A stretch of 64,000 nt of DNA from Saccharopolyspora spinosa NRRL 18395 (GTDB lineage: Bacteria; Actinomycetota; Actinomycetes; Mycobacteriales; Pseudonocardiaceae). This document shows, piece by piece, positions 39,650 through 47,807 of this stretch (position 1 is the stretch's first letter; each line of letters begins with the position of its first letter). The stretch covers positions 446,634 through 510,633 of the forward strand of contig NZ_GL877879.1 in assembly GCF_000194155.1 (NCBI RefSeq), written 5' to 3'. A model generated the notes under the pieces. It was not told the origin of the DNA, ran no database searches, and was given only the letters and a program-made list of their open reading frames with translations. Made by a program: the position numbers and the translations under genes.

Positions 39650-39674
39650 AAATCATTTCTAGCACGAATGATTT
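39650..39674. promoter_or_regulatory. AT-rich inverted repeat, probable operator
   Basis: AAATCATT-N9-AATGATTT: 8-bp perfect arms in an AT-rich stretch just upstream of the membrane protein gene and 88 bp from the divergent GH84 gene. It has the size of a TetR/MarR-type operator. Confidence 0.6.
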
Positions 39675-39761
39675 CGGGGTGTCTAGTTTCGGGTGCGTAG
39701 GCGGGCGTAATCGGCGTGTGATGTCCTTGAGGTCGGTGGGAGTCCAGGTGAGGTAGGGGAC

Positions 39762-41759
39762 ATGCTCGGTCGAAAGGTCCGGTGGTCGGCGCTGGTCGTG
39801 GCGCTCACGAGCGCGATGCTGGCGGGTTGCACGAACACGCCGCAGGCGCCGCCTACGACCGAGCCACCGCCGCAGTCGCTACCCGCGACCGGCCTGCCGC
39901 AGGTCACGCCGCAGCCGCAGGAGATGAAGCGGCTCGGCGACGACATCCCGGTGCGGGGCACAGTCGAAGTGGTCGTCGATCCGCTCGTCGACCAGCCCAC
40001 CCGCGACCTCGCGGTCCAGGTGCTGACGCTCGCCGGGGCGAGCGGGGTGACGGTGCGCGAGCCCGGCGCGCCCGCCGACGACAGCGTCCTGAGCATCCGC
40101 ATCGGCGACCGGAACTCGCCGTCGGTGGTCAAGGGCCTGCAGGAGCTGGGCTACGCCGCACCCGCGCCGCTGCCGCCCGAGGGCTACGTGCTCGCCGGGC
40201 GAGGCGGCAACCGCCCGATCCTGTTCATCGGCGCGTCCGACGCGGCTGGCGCCTACTACGGCGTGCAGACGCTGCGCCAGATCGCCTCGCCGGGCCGGAT
40301 CTCCGGGGTCGGCATCGTGGACCACCCGTCGATGCCGCTGCGCGGCACCGTCGAAGGCTTCTACGGTCCACCTTGGACGCACGCCGAGCGCATGGACCAG
40401 TTGGCCTTCTACGGCGACGTCAAGATGAACACCTACATCTACGCGCCCAAGGACGACCCGTACCACCGGGAGAAGTGGCGCGAGCCGTACCCGGCGGACG
40501 AGCTCGCCCAGGTGCAAGAGCTGATCCGGCAGGCCCAGGCGCACCACGTGAAGTTCACCTTCGCCCTCTCGCCGGGCACCTCCATCTGCTACAGCGACGA
40601 CGCGGACTTCCGCGCGCTGCTGGCGAAGCTGCAAGCGGTGTACGACGAGGGCGTCCGCGACTTCTCCGTGCCGCTGGACGACATCACCTACACCCGCTGG
40701 AACTGCCCGGGCGACCAGGCGAAGTACGGCCAGCCGTCCGAGGGCGCGGCCGGGAAGGCGCAGGTGGATCTGCTCAACCGCGTGCAGCGCGAATTCGTCG
40801 ACGCGCATCCGGGTGTGGCACCGTTGCAGTTCGTGCCGACCGAGTACTCCGACGTGGAGGACTCGGCGTACAAGACCGCGATCCGCTCGGCGCTCGACCC
40901 GCGGGTGTTGGTGATGTGGACCGGCGACGGCGTGATCCCGCGCCAGATCACCGTTTCCGATGCGCGGCAAGCCGAGAAGGTCTGGGGGCGCAAGCTCTTC
41001 CTGTGGGACAACTACCCGGTCAACGACTTCGACGGCTCCGTCGGGCGAGTGCTGCTCGGCCCGTACGACAAGCGGGAGCCGGGCTTGAGCGGGCAGCTCG
41101 TCGGCGGCGTGTCCAACCCGATGAACCTGGCTGCGGCGAGCAAGGTCGTGGTGCTCGGCGCGGCCGATTTCGCTTGGAACGACGCGGCTTTCGACCCGCA
41201 GCGGGCTTGGCGGGCGGCGGCCGAGTACCTGGCGGGGAAGCGGGCGGCCGGGCAGGCCGGGCTGGTCGCCGACCCGGCGACCGTCGACGCGCTGATGGTG
41301 TTCTTCGACCTGGAGCACATGGCGCCGCTGCCCAGCGGCCGGCCGTGGCTGCCGCAGGCGCCGGAGTTGGCGCGGCGGATCGAGGAGTTCCGCGCCGGCT
41401 GGGAGCGCGGTGATCGCGCGGGCGCGGTGCGGGAGCTGCGCGGCTACGCGCAGGCGATCGCGGACGCCCCGGAGCAGATCGGGAAGGGCGCGCCGGCGGA
41501 CTTCGCCGGCGACGTGAAGCAATGGCTGACGGCCACCGAACTCTGGGGCGACGCGCTGGTTGCCACGATGGACGGTCTGCAGGCGCGGGCGGACGGCGAC
41601 GAGGGGCGCACCTTCGAGCACTTCACCGCGGCGCGGCAGTTCGCGGATCGGGCCAAGCAGATCCGCACCCCGCCCGGCGAGGTCCGCCCCCAGGGGCAGG
41701 CCCTGGTCGGCGACGGCGTCCTGGACGAGTTCGTCGAACAGGCGCCCGGCATCCGGTGA
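39762..41759 (+). CDS. GH84 beta-N-acetylglucosaminidase lipoprotein
   Basis: A 665-residue exported enzyme. A signal peptide with lipobox LAGC is followed by a Pro/Thr linker, a GH20b-like N-terminal domain (about 45-185), and the GH84 barrel starting PLRGTVEGFYGPPWTHAERM. The paired catalytic acids are Asp306 and Asp307 in FSVPLDDITY. A helical C-terminal part follows (about 480-665). The family removes terminal GlcNAc from glycoconjugates or polysaccharides by substrate-assisted catalysis. On the outer membrane face it could supply GlcNAc to the Das importer; that link is inferred, since no dre site was found in front of this gene. Confidence 0.88.
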   Translation: MLGRKVRWSALVVALTSAMLAGCTNTPQAPPTTEPPPQSLPATGLPQVTPQPQEMKRLGDDIPVRGTVEVVVDPLVDQPTRDLAVQVLTLAGASGVTVREPGAPADDSVLSIRIGDRNSPSVVKGLQELGYAAPAPLPPEGYVLAGRGGNRPILFIGASDAAGAYYGVQTLRQIASPGRISGVGIVDHPSMPLRGTVEGFYGPPWTHAERMDQLAFYGDVKMNTYIYAPKDDPYHREKWREPYPADELAQVQELIRQAQAHHVKFTFALSPGTSICYSDDADFRALLAKLQAVYDEGVRDFSVPLDDITYTRWNCPGDQAKYGQPSEGAAGKAQVDLLNRVQREFVDAHPGVAPLQFVPTEYSDVEDSAYKTAIRSALDPRVLVMWTGDGVIPRQITVSDARQAEKVWGRKLFLWDNYPVNDFDGSVGRVLLGPYDKREPGLSGQLVGGVSNPMNLAAASKVVVLGAADFAWNDAAFDPQRAWRAAAEYLAGKRAAGQAGLVADPATVDALMVFFDLEHMAPLPSGRPWLPQAPELARRIEEFRAGWERGDRAGAVRELRGYAQAIADAPEQIGKGAPADFAGDVKQWLTATELWGDALVATMDGLQARADGDEGRTFEHFTAARQFADRAKQIRTPPGEVRPQGQALVGDGVLDEFVEQAPGIR

Positions 41760-41764
41760 CGTCG

Positions 41765-41823
41765 CGCAGTTTCAAATGAAACTGCGGGCCTCACCCCGGT
41801 GATCGCAGTTTCAATTGAAACTG
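41765..41823. repeat. Two adjacent palindromes of the TTTCAATTGAAA family
   Basis: 41765-41786 has 10-bp arms (CGCAGTTTCA) around AA; 41806-41823 is the perfect palindrome CAGTTTCAATTGAAACTG. They lie between the convergent GH84 and PspC genes. Confidence 0.88.
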
Positions 41824-41846
41824 GTGGTCGGGATGTGGGATACCGG

Positions 41847-42095
41847 TCATTCCTGGGGGACGAGCACCCAGCAGACCAGGTAGATCACGATCCCGGCGCC
41901 GAAGCCGAGCAGGGTGGCGGCGACCAGCAGGACACGGAGGAGCACGGCGTCGACGCGGAGGTCCTTGGCGATGCCGCTGCAGACGCCGGCGATCATGGCG
42001 TCATCCCGGCTCCGCCGGAACTTCCACGTCGGCCGCTCGGCGGTTCTGTCGTCGGTGGCCTGGCTGCTGCCGATGGAGGAGATGTTCTCGGTCAT
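41847..42095 (-). CDS. PspC-domain membrane protein
   Basis: An 82-residue protein. After about 30 polar residues comes the PspC pattern RSRDDAMIAGVCSGIAKDLRVDAVLLRVL, then a helix VAATLLGFGAGIVIYLVCWVLVP. PspC proteins act in envelope stress sensing in other bacteria; small ones in actinomycetes are poorly studied. The ATG at 42095 has TTGGGA upstream; a longer frame exists but is unlike the family. It stands alone. Confidence 0.85.
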   Translation of the reverse strand: MTENISSIGSSQATDDRTAERPTWKFRRSRDDAMIAGVCSGIAKDLRVDAVLLRVLLVAATLLGFGAGIVIYLVCWVLVPQE

Positions 42096-42282
42096 GTCCC
42101 AAGCCTGCGCTGCGGGGGCGCGAAAAGCCTCGGGGTACAACCCCGACCCGACCCGGATTCGTTGATGGCCGACCCCTGAGAATCAGGTGGGAACCCGCGT
42201 TTTTTCGTTGCTGCAGCGCCCAAAATTGCTCACGGGTCCGTTGCTTCGAAGCGGTGCCAGCCACTTGGTCCAGCTTGCGCCG

Positions 42283-42383
42283 TTGTGGATCTCAGGCGTC
42301 GTCTGGCGGGGCCAGCCCCAGTGCTGCGGGGGCCGTGCACGAGTCGGGATCCCGGGGGGTGCGGGCGGCGTCTGAGGTTCCGC
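42283..42383. repeat. MITE-like dispersed element, copy B
   Basis: It shares with copy A the right end GGCGGCGTCTGAGGTTCCGC (42364-42383), the interior CACGAGTCGGGATCCCGG, and the left end CTCAGGCGTCGTCTGGCG. Homology continues for about 35 bp beyond the right end (CACGCA...CTGGAACA). The gap 42141-42429 holds no gene. Confidence 0.8.
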
Positions 42384-42429
42384 TACCCGTACCGCCACGC
42401 AAAACGGGCCTGGAACAGGTTTGTTCAGT

Positions 42430-42987
42430 TCAGGCGGCGGAGGGGCGGTGAATGTCCAGGAGGTTGGAGCTCTCCTGCTCCCAGCGGTCGTACAGCGCGT
42501 CCCGGCCGTAGCGGGCCACCAGCTGCGCCTCGTCCCTGGCGATCGGGACCAGCGTGATCAGCTGGAGCACCGGTTCGCCGACTTCGCTCAGCAGGACGTC
42601 GAACGAGTCGCCGAGGTAGGGGTGGGGTGCGGCGAGCGCGCCGCAGATCTCCGTGTCCGGCAACAGGATCCGGTCGTTCATGATGAGCGCGCCGTAGCCG
42701 ACCCGGCTGTTGCTCTCCACCAGCAGCTCGGCGATCACGCCGGTCAGGTGCCGCGCGTAAAGCTCCTGGTCCGCCTGCAACGTGCACACGAGCTCCTGCG
42801 GCAGCGGCGCGCCCGCGGTGCGCGTCCGCAGGCCGCTGGTCAGCACCGAGACGTGCGCGCCGTCCGGGTGGTCGCAGTAGACGAGGTAGTAGCCGCGATC
42901 GCGGCCGTTGGCGTCCCGGCTGTCGGCGCCGCGGACCCGGCCGATGTGCGTCTCAACGTGCGCGGGGAACCCGCTGAACCGGCTCAT
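42430..42987 (-). CDS. Suppressor-of-fused (SUFU) domain protein, paralogue 1
   Basis: A 185-residue protein matching the bacterial SUFU domain: YYLVYCDHPDGAHVSVLTSG, LPQELVCTLQADQE, ARHLTGVIAELLVES and VLQLITLVPIARDEAQLVA. Bacterial SUFU proteins are frequent in loci with polymorphic toxins and often considered immunity proteins, but many are orphans, as here. The ATG at 42987 has GGAGG 7 nt upstream. A second paralogue is at 53495-54088. No toxin gene is adjacent. Confidence 0.82.
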   Translation of the reverse strand: MSRFSGFPAHVETHIGRVRGADSRDANGRDRGYYLVYCDHPDGAHVSVLTSGLRTRTAGAPLPQELVCTLQADQELYARHLTGVIAELLVESNSRVGYGALIMNDRILLPDTEICGALAAPHPYLGDSFDVLLSEVGEPVLQLITLVPIARDEAQLVARYGRDALYDRWEQESSNLLDIHRPSAA

Positions 42988-43199
42988 GCACCAACCTCCG
43001 AAACCCCCGTGATCTTACGGAAACGCGCAAGCGCGCCCAACACGACCAGCGGGCCGGTGTGCGCACGGTCCCGGTGGTTTCCGCTCGGCGCGGTCGAGGC
43101 AGTCCTCGAGCACCGCATCGTGCGGCGGTCGCCAGCGGATCGGCCTAGCGGCCGGCCGAACCGCATCGCGGGCCACTCCTCGTGCGGCCACAGTTCGTC

Positions 43200-43446
43200 G
43201 TGCGGGCTCGCCAGCGAGTCGATCAGCGAACGCTTGACTGGCGGGCAACGCGCGGCTGGAGACGGCCCTGGCCGATCTGGCTCGGCGGCTCGGGAAGGCC
43301 GACGAACTCGGGCGGTCCCGCGTCCGGCTCCGGTGATCGACCTGCCCTACGCCGTGGTCCGGCGGTACCTGGTGCGCGGCGAGCCGATCCCCGCCTTGGA
43401 GGTTGGCACAGTGGGCGACGCGGTCCGGGACCTGCTTGCCGGATGA
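43200..43446 (+). pseudogene. Possible decayed gene fragment
   Basis: Protein-like segments lie in different frames: SESISERLTG, then NARLETALADLARRLGKADE (ending in a stop), then VIDLPYAVVRRYLVRGEPIP...VRDLLAG with a stop at 43446. A frameshift near 43246 would join the first two. The family is not recognised. The rest of 42988-43491 shows no gene. Confidence 0.35.
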
Positions 43447-43491
43447 TCGAATGATCGCCTAGGTGGCGGTTGTTCGCATACGCTCGGCGGT

Positions 43492-44379
43492 ATGGCGGTG
43501 GATGGCGCGCTCGACATGAAGTCCCCGGCCGAGGTCGCGACGGCGTTGGACGAGACTGGTTACCTGCCCGACGAAGGCATTGCGACGGCGGCCTTCCTGG
43601 CGATGCGGATGCGCCGCCCGCTGCTGTGTGAGGGCGAACCCGGCACCGGCAAGACGGCGCTGGCGCAGGCGCTGGCCACGGCGCTCGGGGTGGACCTGAT
43701 CCGGTTGCAGTGCCACGAGGGCATCGACGCCGCGCAAGCGCTCTACGACTGGGACTTCCCGCGCCAACTGTTGCACCTGCGCACCCTGGAGGCGGCTTCC
43801 GGGGGCGAGATGGACGCCGACGCCGCCGAATCTTCGCTGTACACGCCGAGGTTCCTGCTGGCGCGGCCGCTGTTGCGCGCGTTGCAGGAGTCGCCCTGCG
43901 TGCTGCTGGTCGACGAGATCGACCGCGCCGACGACGAGTTCGAGGCGTTCCTGCTGGAGGTGCTGTCGGAATACGCGGTGACCATTCCGGAGTTCGGGGT
44001 GGTGCGGGCGCCGGAGCCGCCGATCGTGATCCTGACGTCCAACCGGACGCGCGAAGTGCACGACGCGCTGAAGCGCCGCTGCCTCTACCACTGGCTGGAG
44101 CACCCGGACCTGGAGCGGGAGGTGGCTATCCTGCGACGCCGCCTGCCGGGTCTGGAGGCCCGGCTGGCGGAGCAGGTGGCCGCCGCGGTGCAGCGGATGC
44201 GGCAGATGGAGCTGCTGAAGCCGCCCGGGGTGGCGGAGGCCCTGGACTGGGCGCAGGCGCTGCAAGCGCTGGACCAGAACGAACTGGACACCGAGATCGC
44301 CGCGTCCACGCTGGGCGCGGTGCTGAAGTACCGGGAGGACGCCGAAAGGGTCCGCGCCGCAGGCATCGTGGCGCCCTGA
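43492..44379 (+). CDS. MoxR-type AAA+ ATPase (CoxD-like)
   Basis: A 295-residue ATPase with P-loop CEGEPGTGKTALAQ, Walker B VLLVDEIDRAD, sensor-1 ILTSNRTREVHDALKRRC and a helical lid. In carboxydotrophs CoxD of this class, with the VWA protein CoxE, assists maturation of the Mo-Cu active site. It is followed by the VWA gene after 59 bp. The ATG at 43492 opens the family pattern (SPAEVATALDETGY). The remaining hydroxylase genes lie within 3 kb on the same strand. Confidence 0.87.
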   Translation: MAVDGALDMKSPAEVATALDETGYLPDEGIATAAFLAMRMRRPLLCEGEPGTGKTALAQALATALGVDLIRLQCHEGIDAAQALYDWDFPRQLLHLRTLEAASGGEMDADAAESSLYTPRFLLARPLLRALQESPCVLLVDEIDRADDEFEAFLLEVLSEYAVTIPEFGVVRAPEPPIVILTSNRTREVHDALKRRCLYHWLEHPDLEREVAILRRRLPGLEARLAEQVAAAVQRMRQMELLKPPGVAEALDWAQALQALDQNELDTEIAASTLGAVLKYREDAERVRAAGIVAP

Positions 44380-44383
44380 CCGC

Positions 44384-44407
44384 CCGCGATCTCCAAGGAA
44401 ATCGCGG
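44384..44407. repeat. Imperfect palindrome between the MoxR and VWA genes
   Basis: CCGCGATCTCC-AA-GGAAATCGCGG, 10 of 11 pairs, starting 4 bp after the MoxR stop. It is a diverged relative of the TTTCAATTGAAA family or a simple stem-loop. Confidence 0.6.
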
Positions 44408-44438
44408 ACCACCGAAACGGACGTTCAGGAGGGGGCTG

Positions 44439-45590
44439 ATGGAGCACACCGCGACCGGCCTGGTCGGGTTCGCCCGCGCCCTGCGGCACTCCGGGATGGC
44501 CTGCGGCCCCACCCGCGTCCAGGCCTTCCTCGCCGCCACCGAGCACGTCGGCCTCGACGACCGCTCCGCGCTCTACTGGGCCGGCCGCCTCACGCTGTGC
44601 TCCGAACCGGACGACGTTCCGCGCTACGACGCAGCCTTCGGCTGCTGGTTCGGCGGCGCTGCGCTGCCCGCCGAGTCGCCGGGCCGTCCGCTGCCGCGTC
44701 CGGCGCGGATCGCTGCGCTCTCCGCGGCTGATGGCGGCGACCAGGACGGCGACGCGGACAAGCCGCTTGCCGCTGCCGCCAGCGAAGCCGAGGTGCTCCG
44801 CCGTCGCGACCTCGCGGAGCTCGGTGCGGCGGAGCGCGAGCACCTGCGGCGCATGCTCGCGGTGCTGCGCCCGGAGCCGCCGTCGCGCCCCGCGCTGCGG
44901 CATCGCCGCAGCAAGCGCGGCCCGCTCAGCCCGCGCGCGACGCTCCGCGAGCTGCTGCGCTCCGGTGGCGAGCCGTTGCGGTTGCAGCGCCGGAAGCGTT
45001 CTCGGCGACCGCGCCGGGTGGTGCTGCTGATCGACGTCTCGGGGTCGATGAGCCCGTATGCGGATGCGCTGATGCGGTTCGCGCACGTCGTGGTTCGGCG
45101 TTCGCCCGCCAGCACCGAGGTTTTCACGTTGGGCACCCGGATGACGCGGGTTAGCCGGCAGCTCCGGCAGCGCGATCCGGAGGCCGCGCTGCTGGCGGCT
45201 TCCCGTGCCGTGCCGGACTTCTCCGGTGGCACCAGGCTCGGCGAGACGCTTCGGGTGTTCCTGGACCGGTGGGGGCAGCGGGGCATCGCGCGCGGTTCGG
45301 TCGTCGTGCTGTTCTCCGATGGCTGGGAGCGCGGCGACTCGGCCGAGCTGGGTGACCAGATGCGGCGGTTGCGGCGGTTGGCCCGGGCGGTGATCTGGGC
45401 GAACCCGCACGCCGGGCACGACGGTTACCAGCCGGTGCAGTCCGGGATTGTCGCGGCCATGCCGCACGTTGACCGGATGGTGGCGGGACACAGCCTGCGT
45501 TCGCTGGAGGATGTGTGGTCGTGGGTGCGCCGGTTGTCCCAGCCGGGGATGGCACCGGGGGAGCGAAGTGTCGGACTTGGGCAGAACTGA
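44439..45590 (+). CDS. VWA-domain protein (CoxE-like)
   Basis: A 383-residue protein. The N-terminal helical region is followed by an Arg-rich linker and a von Willebrand A domain. Its metal site is VVLLIDVSGSMSPYADAL (DxSxS MIDAS), with SGGTRLGETL (Thr) and LFSDGWERGD (Asp) completing it. Together with MoxR ATPases such proteins act in metal-centre maturation, here presumably of the hydroxylase encoded downstream. The ATG at 44439 is preceded by CAGGAGGGGG. Confidence 0.86.
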   Translation: MEHTATGLVGFARALRHSGMACGPTRVQAFLAATEHVGLDDRSALYWAGRLTLCSEPDDVPRYDAAFGCWFGGAALPAESPGRPLPRPARIAALSAADGGDQDGDADKPLAAAASEAEVLRRRDLAELGAAEREHLRRMLAVLRPEPPSRPALRHRRSKRGPLSPRATLRELLRSGGEPLRLQRRKRSRRPRRVVLLIDVSGSMSPYADALMRFAHVVVRRSPASTEVFTLGTRMTRVSRQLRQRDPEAALLAASRAVPDFSGGTRLGETLRVFLDRWGQRGIARGSVVVLFSDGWERGDSAELGDQMRRLRRLARAVIWANPHAGHDGYQPVQSGIVAAMPHVDRMVAGHSLRSLEDVWSWVRRLSQPGMAPGERSVGLGQN

Positions 45591-45629
45591 CCGGGTAGTC
45601 GGGGCACGCATTTCGGCACGGCCCGGTGG

Positions 45630-45685
45630 GGCGAACGGACCGTTCGCCTCAATAGGTGGAGTGAACAGGCCGTTCGCCCTGTCCC
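45630..45685. repeat. Solitary unit of the GAACGG palindromic repeat
   Basis: GGCGAACGGACCGTTCGCC, then AATAGGTGG, then GTGAACAGGCCGTTCGCCC: the same order as the tandem array at 5971-6690. It lies in the 176-bp gap before the XdhC gene. Confidence 0.85.
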
Positions 45686-45766
45686 CCAAGACCGGCGACG
45701 CGCCTGGGTTGCGTTCCGGCGGAATTGGCGCTGCGCCGGAAGGCGTTGAGGAAGCGGAGGTGTGCT

Positions 45767-46885
45767 GTGCGTGACGTGCTGGACGAGTTGACCAAGCGGT
45801 GGGAAGCGGGCGAGGCCGTCGGGCTGGGCACCGTGGTCGCGACGTTCCGGTCGGCGCCACGGCCGCCCGGGGCGTCGATGCTGGTGACCAGCGGTGGCGA
45901 GGCCGTCGGAAGCGTTTCCGGCGGCTGCGTAGAGGGCGCGGTCTACGAGGAGGCCACCGGCGTGCTGGAAGGCGCCGACCCGGTCCTGCGGCGCTACGGA
46001 GTCAGCGACGACGACGCCTTCGCCGTCGGCCTGACCTGCGGCGGGATCCTCGACGTCTTCGTGGAGCGGGTGGACCGCGCGACCTTCCCGGAGCTCGATT
46101 CCGTCGCGGCCTCGGTCCGGGCCGAGGAGCCGGTCGCGGTCACGACCGTCCTGGAGCACCCGGACGAGAGCAAGGTCGGGTCGCACCTGCTGGTGTGGCG
46201 CGGGCGCACCAGCGGCAGCCTCGGATCGGCGCGGATAGACGACGCGGTCGTCGACGATGCGCGCGGCATGCTGGCCAGCGGCCGCAGCGGCGTCATCGAG
46301 TACGGCCCGGAAGGGCAGCGCCGCGGCGAAGGGCTGCGGGTGTTCGTGAACTCCTTCGAGCCGCCGCCGCGGATGCTGGTGTTCGGCGCGATCGACTTCG
46401 CCGCCGCGATGGCCCGGATGGGTGCCTTCCTCGGCTACCGGGTCACGGTCTGCGATGCGCGACCGGTGTTCGCCACGCACAGCCGGTTCCCCGGCGTGGA
46501 CGACGTGGTCGTCGACTGGCCGCACCGCTACCTGGCCGCCGAGGCGGAGGCCGGGCGCCTGGACGAGCGGAGCGCGGTCATGGTGCTCACCCACGACCCG
46601 AAGTTCGACGTGCCGGTGCTGGAGGCTGCGCTGCGGCAGAACTTGGGCTACGTCGGGGCGATGGGTTCCCGCCGCACCCACGAGGACCGGCTGCGGCGGC
46701 TGCGCGAGCAGGGCCTGACCGGGGACGAGCTCGCCAAGTTGTCCTCGCCGATCGGCCTGGACCTGGGCGCGCGGACCCCGGAGGAGACCGCGGTGTCCAT
46801 CGCGGCCGAGCTGATCGCGCTGCGGTGGGGCGGCCGCGGCGTGCGGCTTTCCGATGTAGAGGGGCCCATCCACCACCACTCGTGA
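45767..46885 (+). CDS. XdhC/CoxI family molybdenum hydroxylase maturation protein
   Basis: A 372-residue protein. The N-terminal XdhC_CoxI domain has GTVVATFRSAPRPPGASMLV and GSVSGGCVEGAVYEEA. The C-terminal Rossmann domain has MLVFGAIDFAAAMARMGAFLG, VMVLTHDPKFDVPVL and YVGAMGSRRTHEDRL. XdhC binds molybdenum cofactor and helps its sulfuration and insertion. The GTG at 45767 has CGGAGG 6 nt upstream. The glycine motif usually GxGxxA reads GAIDFA, which may weaken dinucleotide binding. Confidence 0.9.
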   Translation: MRDVLDELTKRWEAGEAVGLGTVVATFRSAPRPPGASMLVTSGGEAVGSVSGGCVEGAVYEEATGVLEGADPVLRRYGVSDDDAFAVGLTCGGILDVFVERVDRATFPELDSVAASVRAEEPVAVTTVLEHPDESKVGSHLLVWRGRTSGSLGSARIDDAVVDDARGMLASGRSGVIEYGPEGQRRGEGLRVFVNSFEPPPRMLVFGAIDFAAAMARMGAFLGYRVTVCDARPVFATHSRFPGVDDVVVDWPHRYLAAEAEAGRLDERSAVMVLTHDPKFDVPVLEAALRQNLGYVGAMGSRRTHEDRLRRLREQGLTGDELAKLSSPIGLDLGARTPEETAVSIAAELIALRWGGRGVRLSDVEGPIHHHS

Positions 46886-46919
46886 GCATTCGTCTTCGAC
46901 GTCGCGACACCCCGACGGC

Positions 46920-46995
46920 TGTGGACAACCTCGTACGGCTGTGGACAACTTCCGCAATTCCATGCAAATAGGACCTTCGATTTCATGGAAACTGC
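46920..46995. repeat. Two exact DnaA boxes followed by an imperfect hairpin
   Basis: TGTGGACAA occurs at 46920-46928 and 46940-46948 (20 bp apart, each preceded by ACGGC). At 46954-46995, GCAATTCCATGCAAAT and ATTTCATGGAAACTGC can pair imperfectly. This is the same arrangement as at 27.7 kb. The 340-bp gap before coxS otherwise shows nothing I can name. Confidence 0.85.
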
Positions 46996-47225
46996 CTACG
47001 GACCGAGCCGCCGGGCGAGGCAGTGGCCGTGGCTCCCGCAGCGGCCGCCGTCGCGGCATGCGACTCTCCGAAGTCGAGGGGCTTGTGCACCATCACTCGG
47101 GAGCGCGCTTGCTCGCGATCGGTCGACGTAGCAGGCTTCCGGAGTGACGCCCGTCACCCAGGCGGAGCAGTCCGTTCCCGACCGTCCGCGCACCGCGGGC
47201 CAGTTCCTCCGAGGAGGCCGCCCAA

Positions 47226-47807
47226 ATGCCGCGCATCACCGTCAACGTCGACGGCACCAAATACACCGATGAGGTCGAGCCGCGCATGCTGCTCGTTCAA
47301 TACCTCCGCGAACGGCTAGGCAAAGTCGGCACCGTCGTCGGTTGCGACACAAGCAACTGCGGCGCGTGCACCGTCCACCTGGACGGCCACAGCGTGAAGT
47401 CGTGCTCGGTGCTTGCCGTGCAGGCCGACGGGCACGACGTCACCACCGTCGAGGGGCTCGCCCAAGACGGCCAGCTGCACCCCTTGCAGCAGGCGTTCCA
47501 CGACAACCACGCCCTCCAGTGCGGGTTCTGCACGCCCGGGATGATCATGCAGGCCCTGGACCTGCTCGCCGAGGTGCACGAACCCGACGACCAGCAGATC
47601 CGGGAAGGCATGGAGGGAAACCTCTGCCGCTGCACCGGATACCAGAACATCGTCCGCGCGGTCCGCGACGCGTCGCAGCGCATGCAGTCGGGCGCCGGTC
47701 CTGCGGTGGAGCACGCCCCCGGAGAAGCACAGTCACGAGCCCCCGTTCCCCGAACGCCGGCTGACGAGCACGTCGAGACCAAGGTGACGGGAGGTAGGCA
47801 GTCATGA
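47226..47807 (+). CDS. CO-dehydrogenase-like small subunit, 2x[2Fe-2S] (CoxS)
   Basis: A 193-residue iron-sulfur protein. The plant-type cluster ligands are in GCDTSNCGACTVHLDG with the fourth Cys in VKSCSVLA. The second cluster is in CGFCTPGMIM and NLCRCTGYQNI. It passes electrons from molybdenum to FAD. A C-terminal extension of about 35 residues beyond the usual end is Pro/Glu-rich. The ATG at 47226 has GGAGG nearby. It overlaps coxL by 4 nt. Confidence 0.93.
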   Translation: MPRITVNVDGTKYTDEVEPRMLLVQYLRERLGKVGTVVGCDTSNCGACTVHLDGHSVKSCSVLAVQADGHDVTTVEGLAQDGQLHPLQQAFHDNHALQCGFCTPGMIMQALDLLAEVHEPDDQQIREGMEGNLCRCTGYQNIVRAVRDASQRMQSGAGPAVEHAPGEAQSRAPVPRTPADEHVETKVTGGRQS

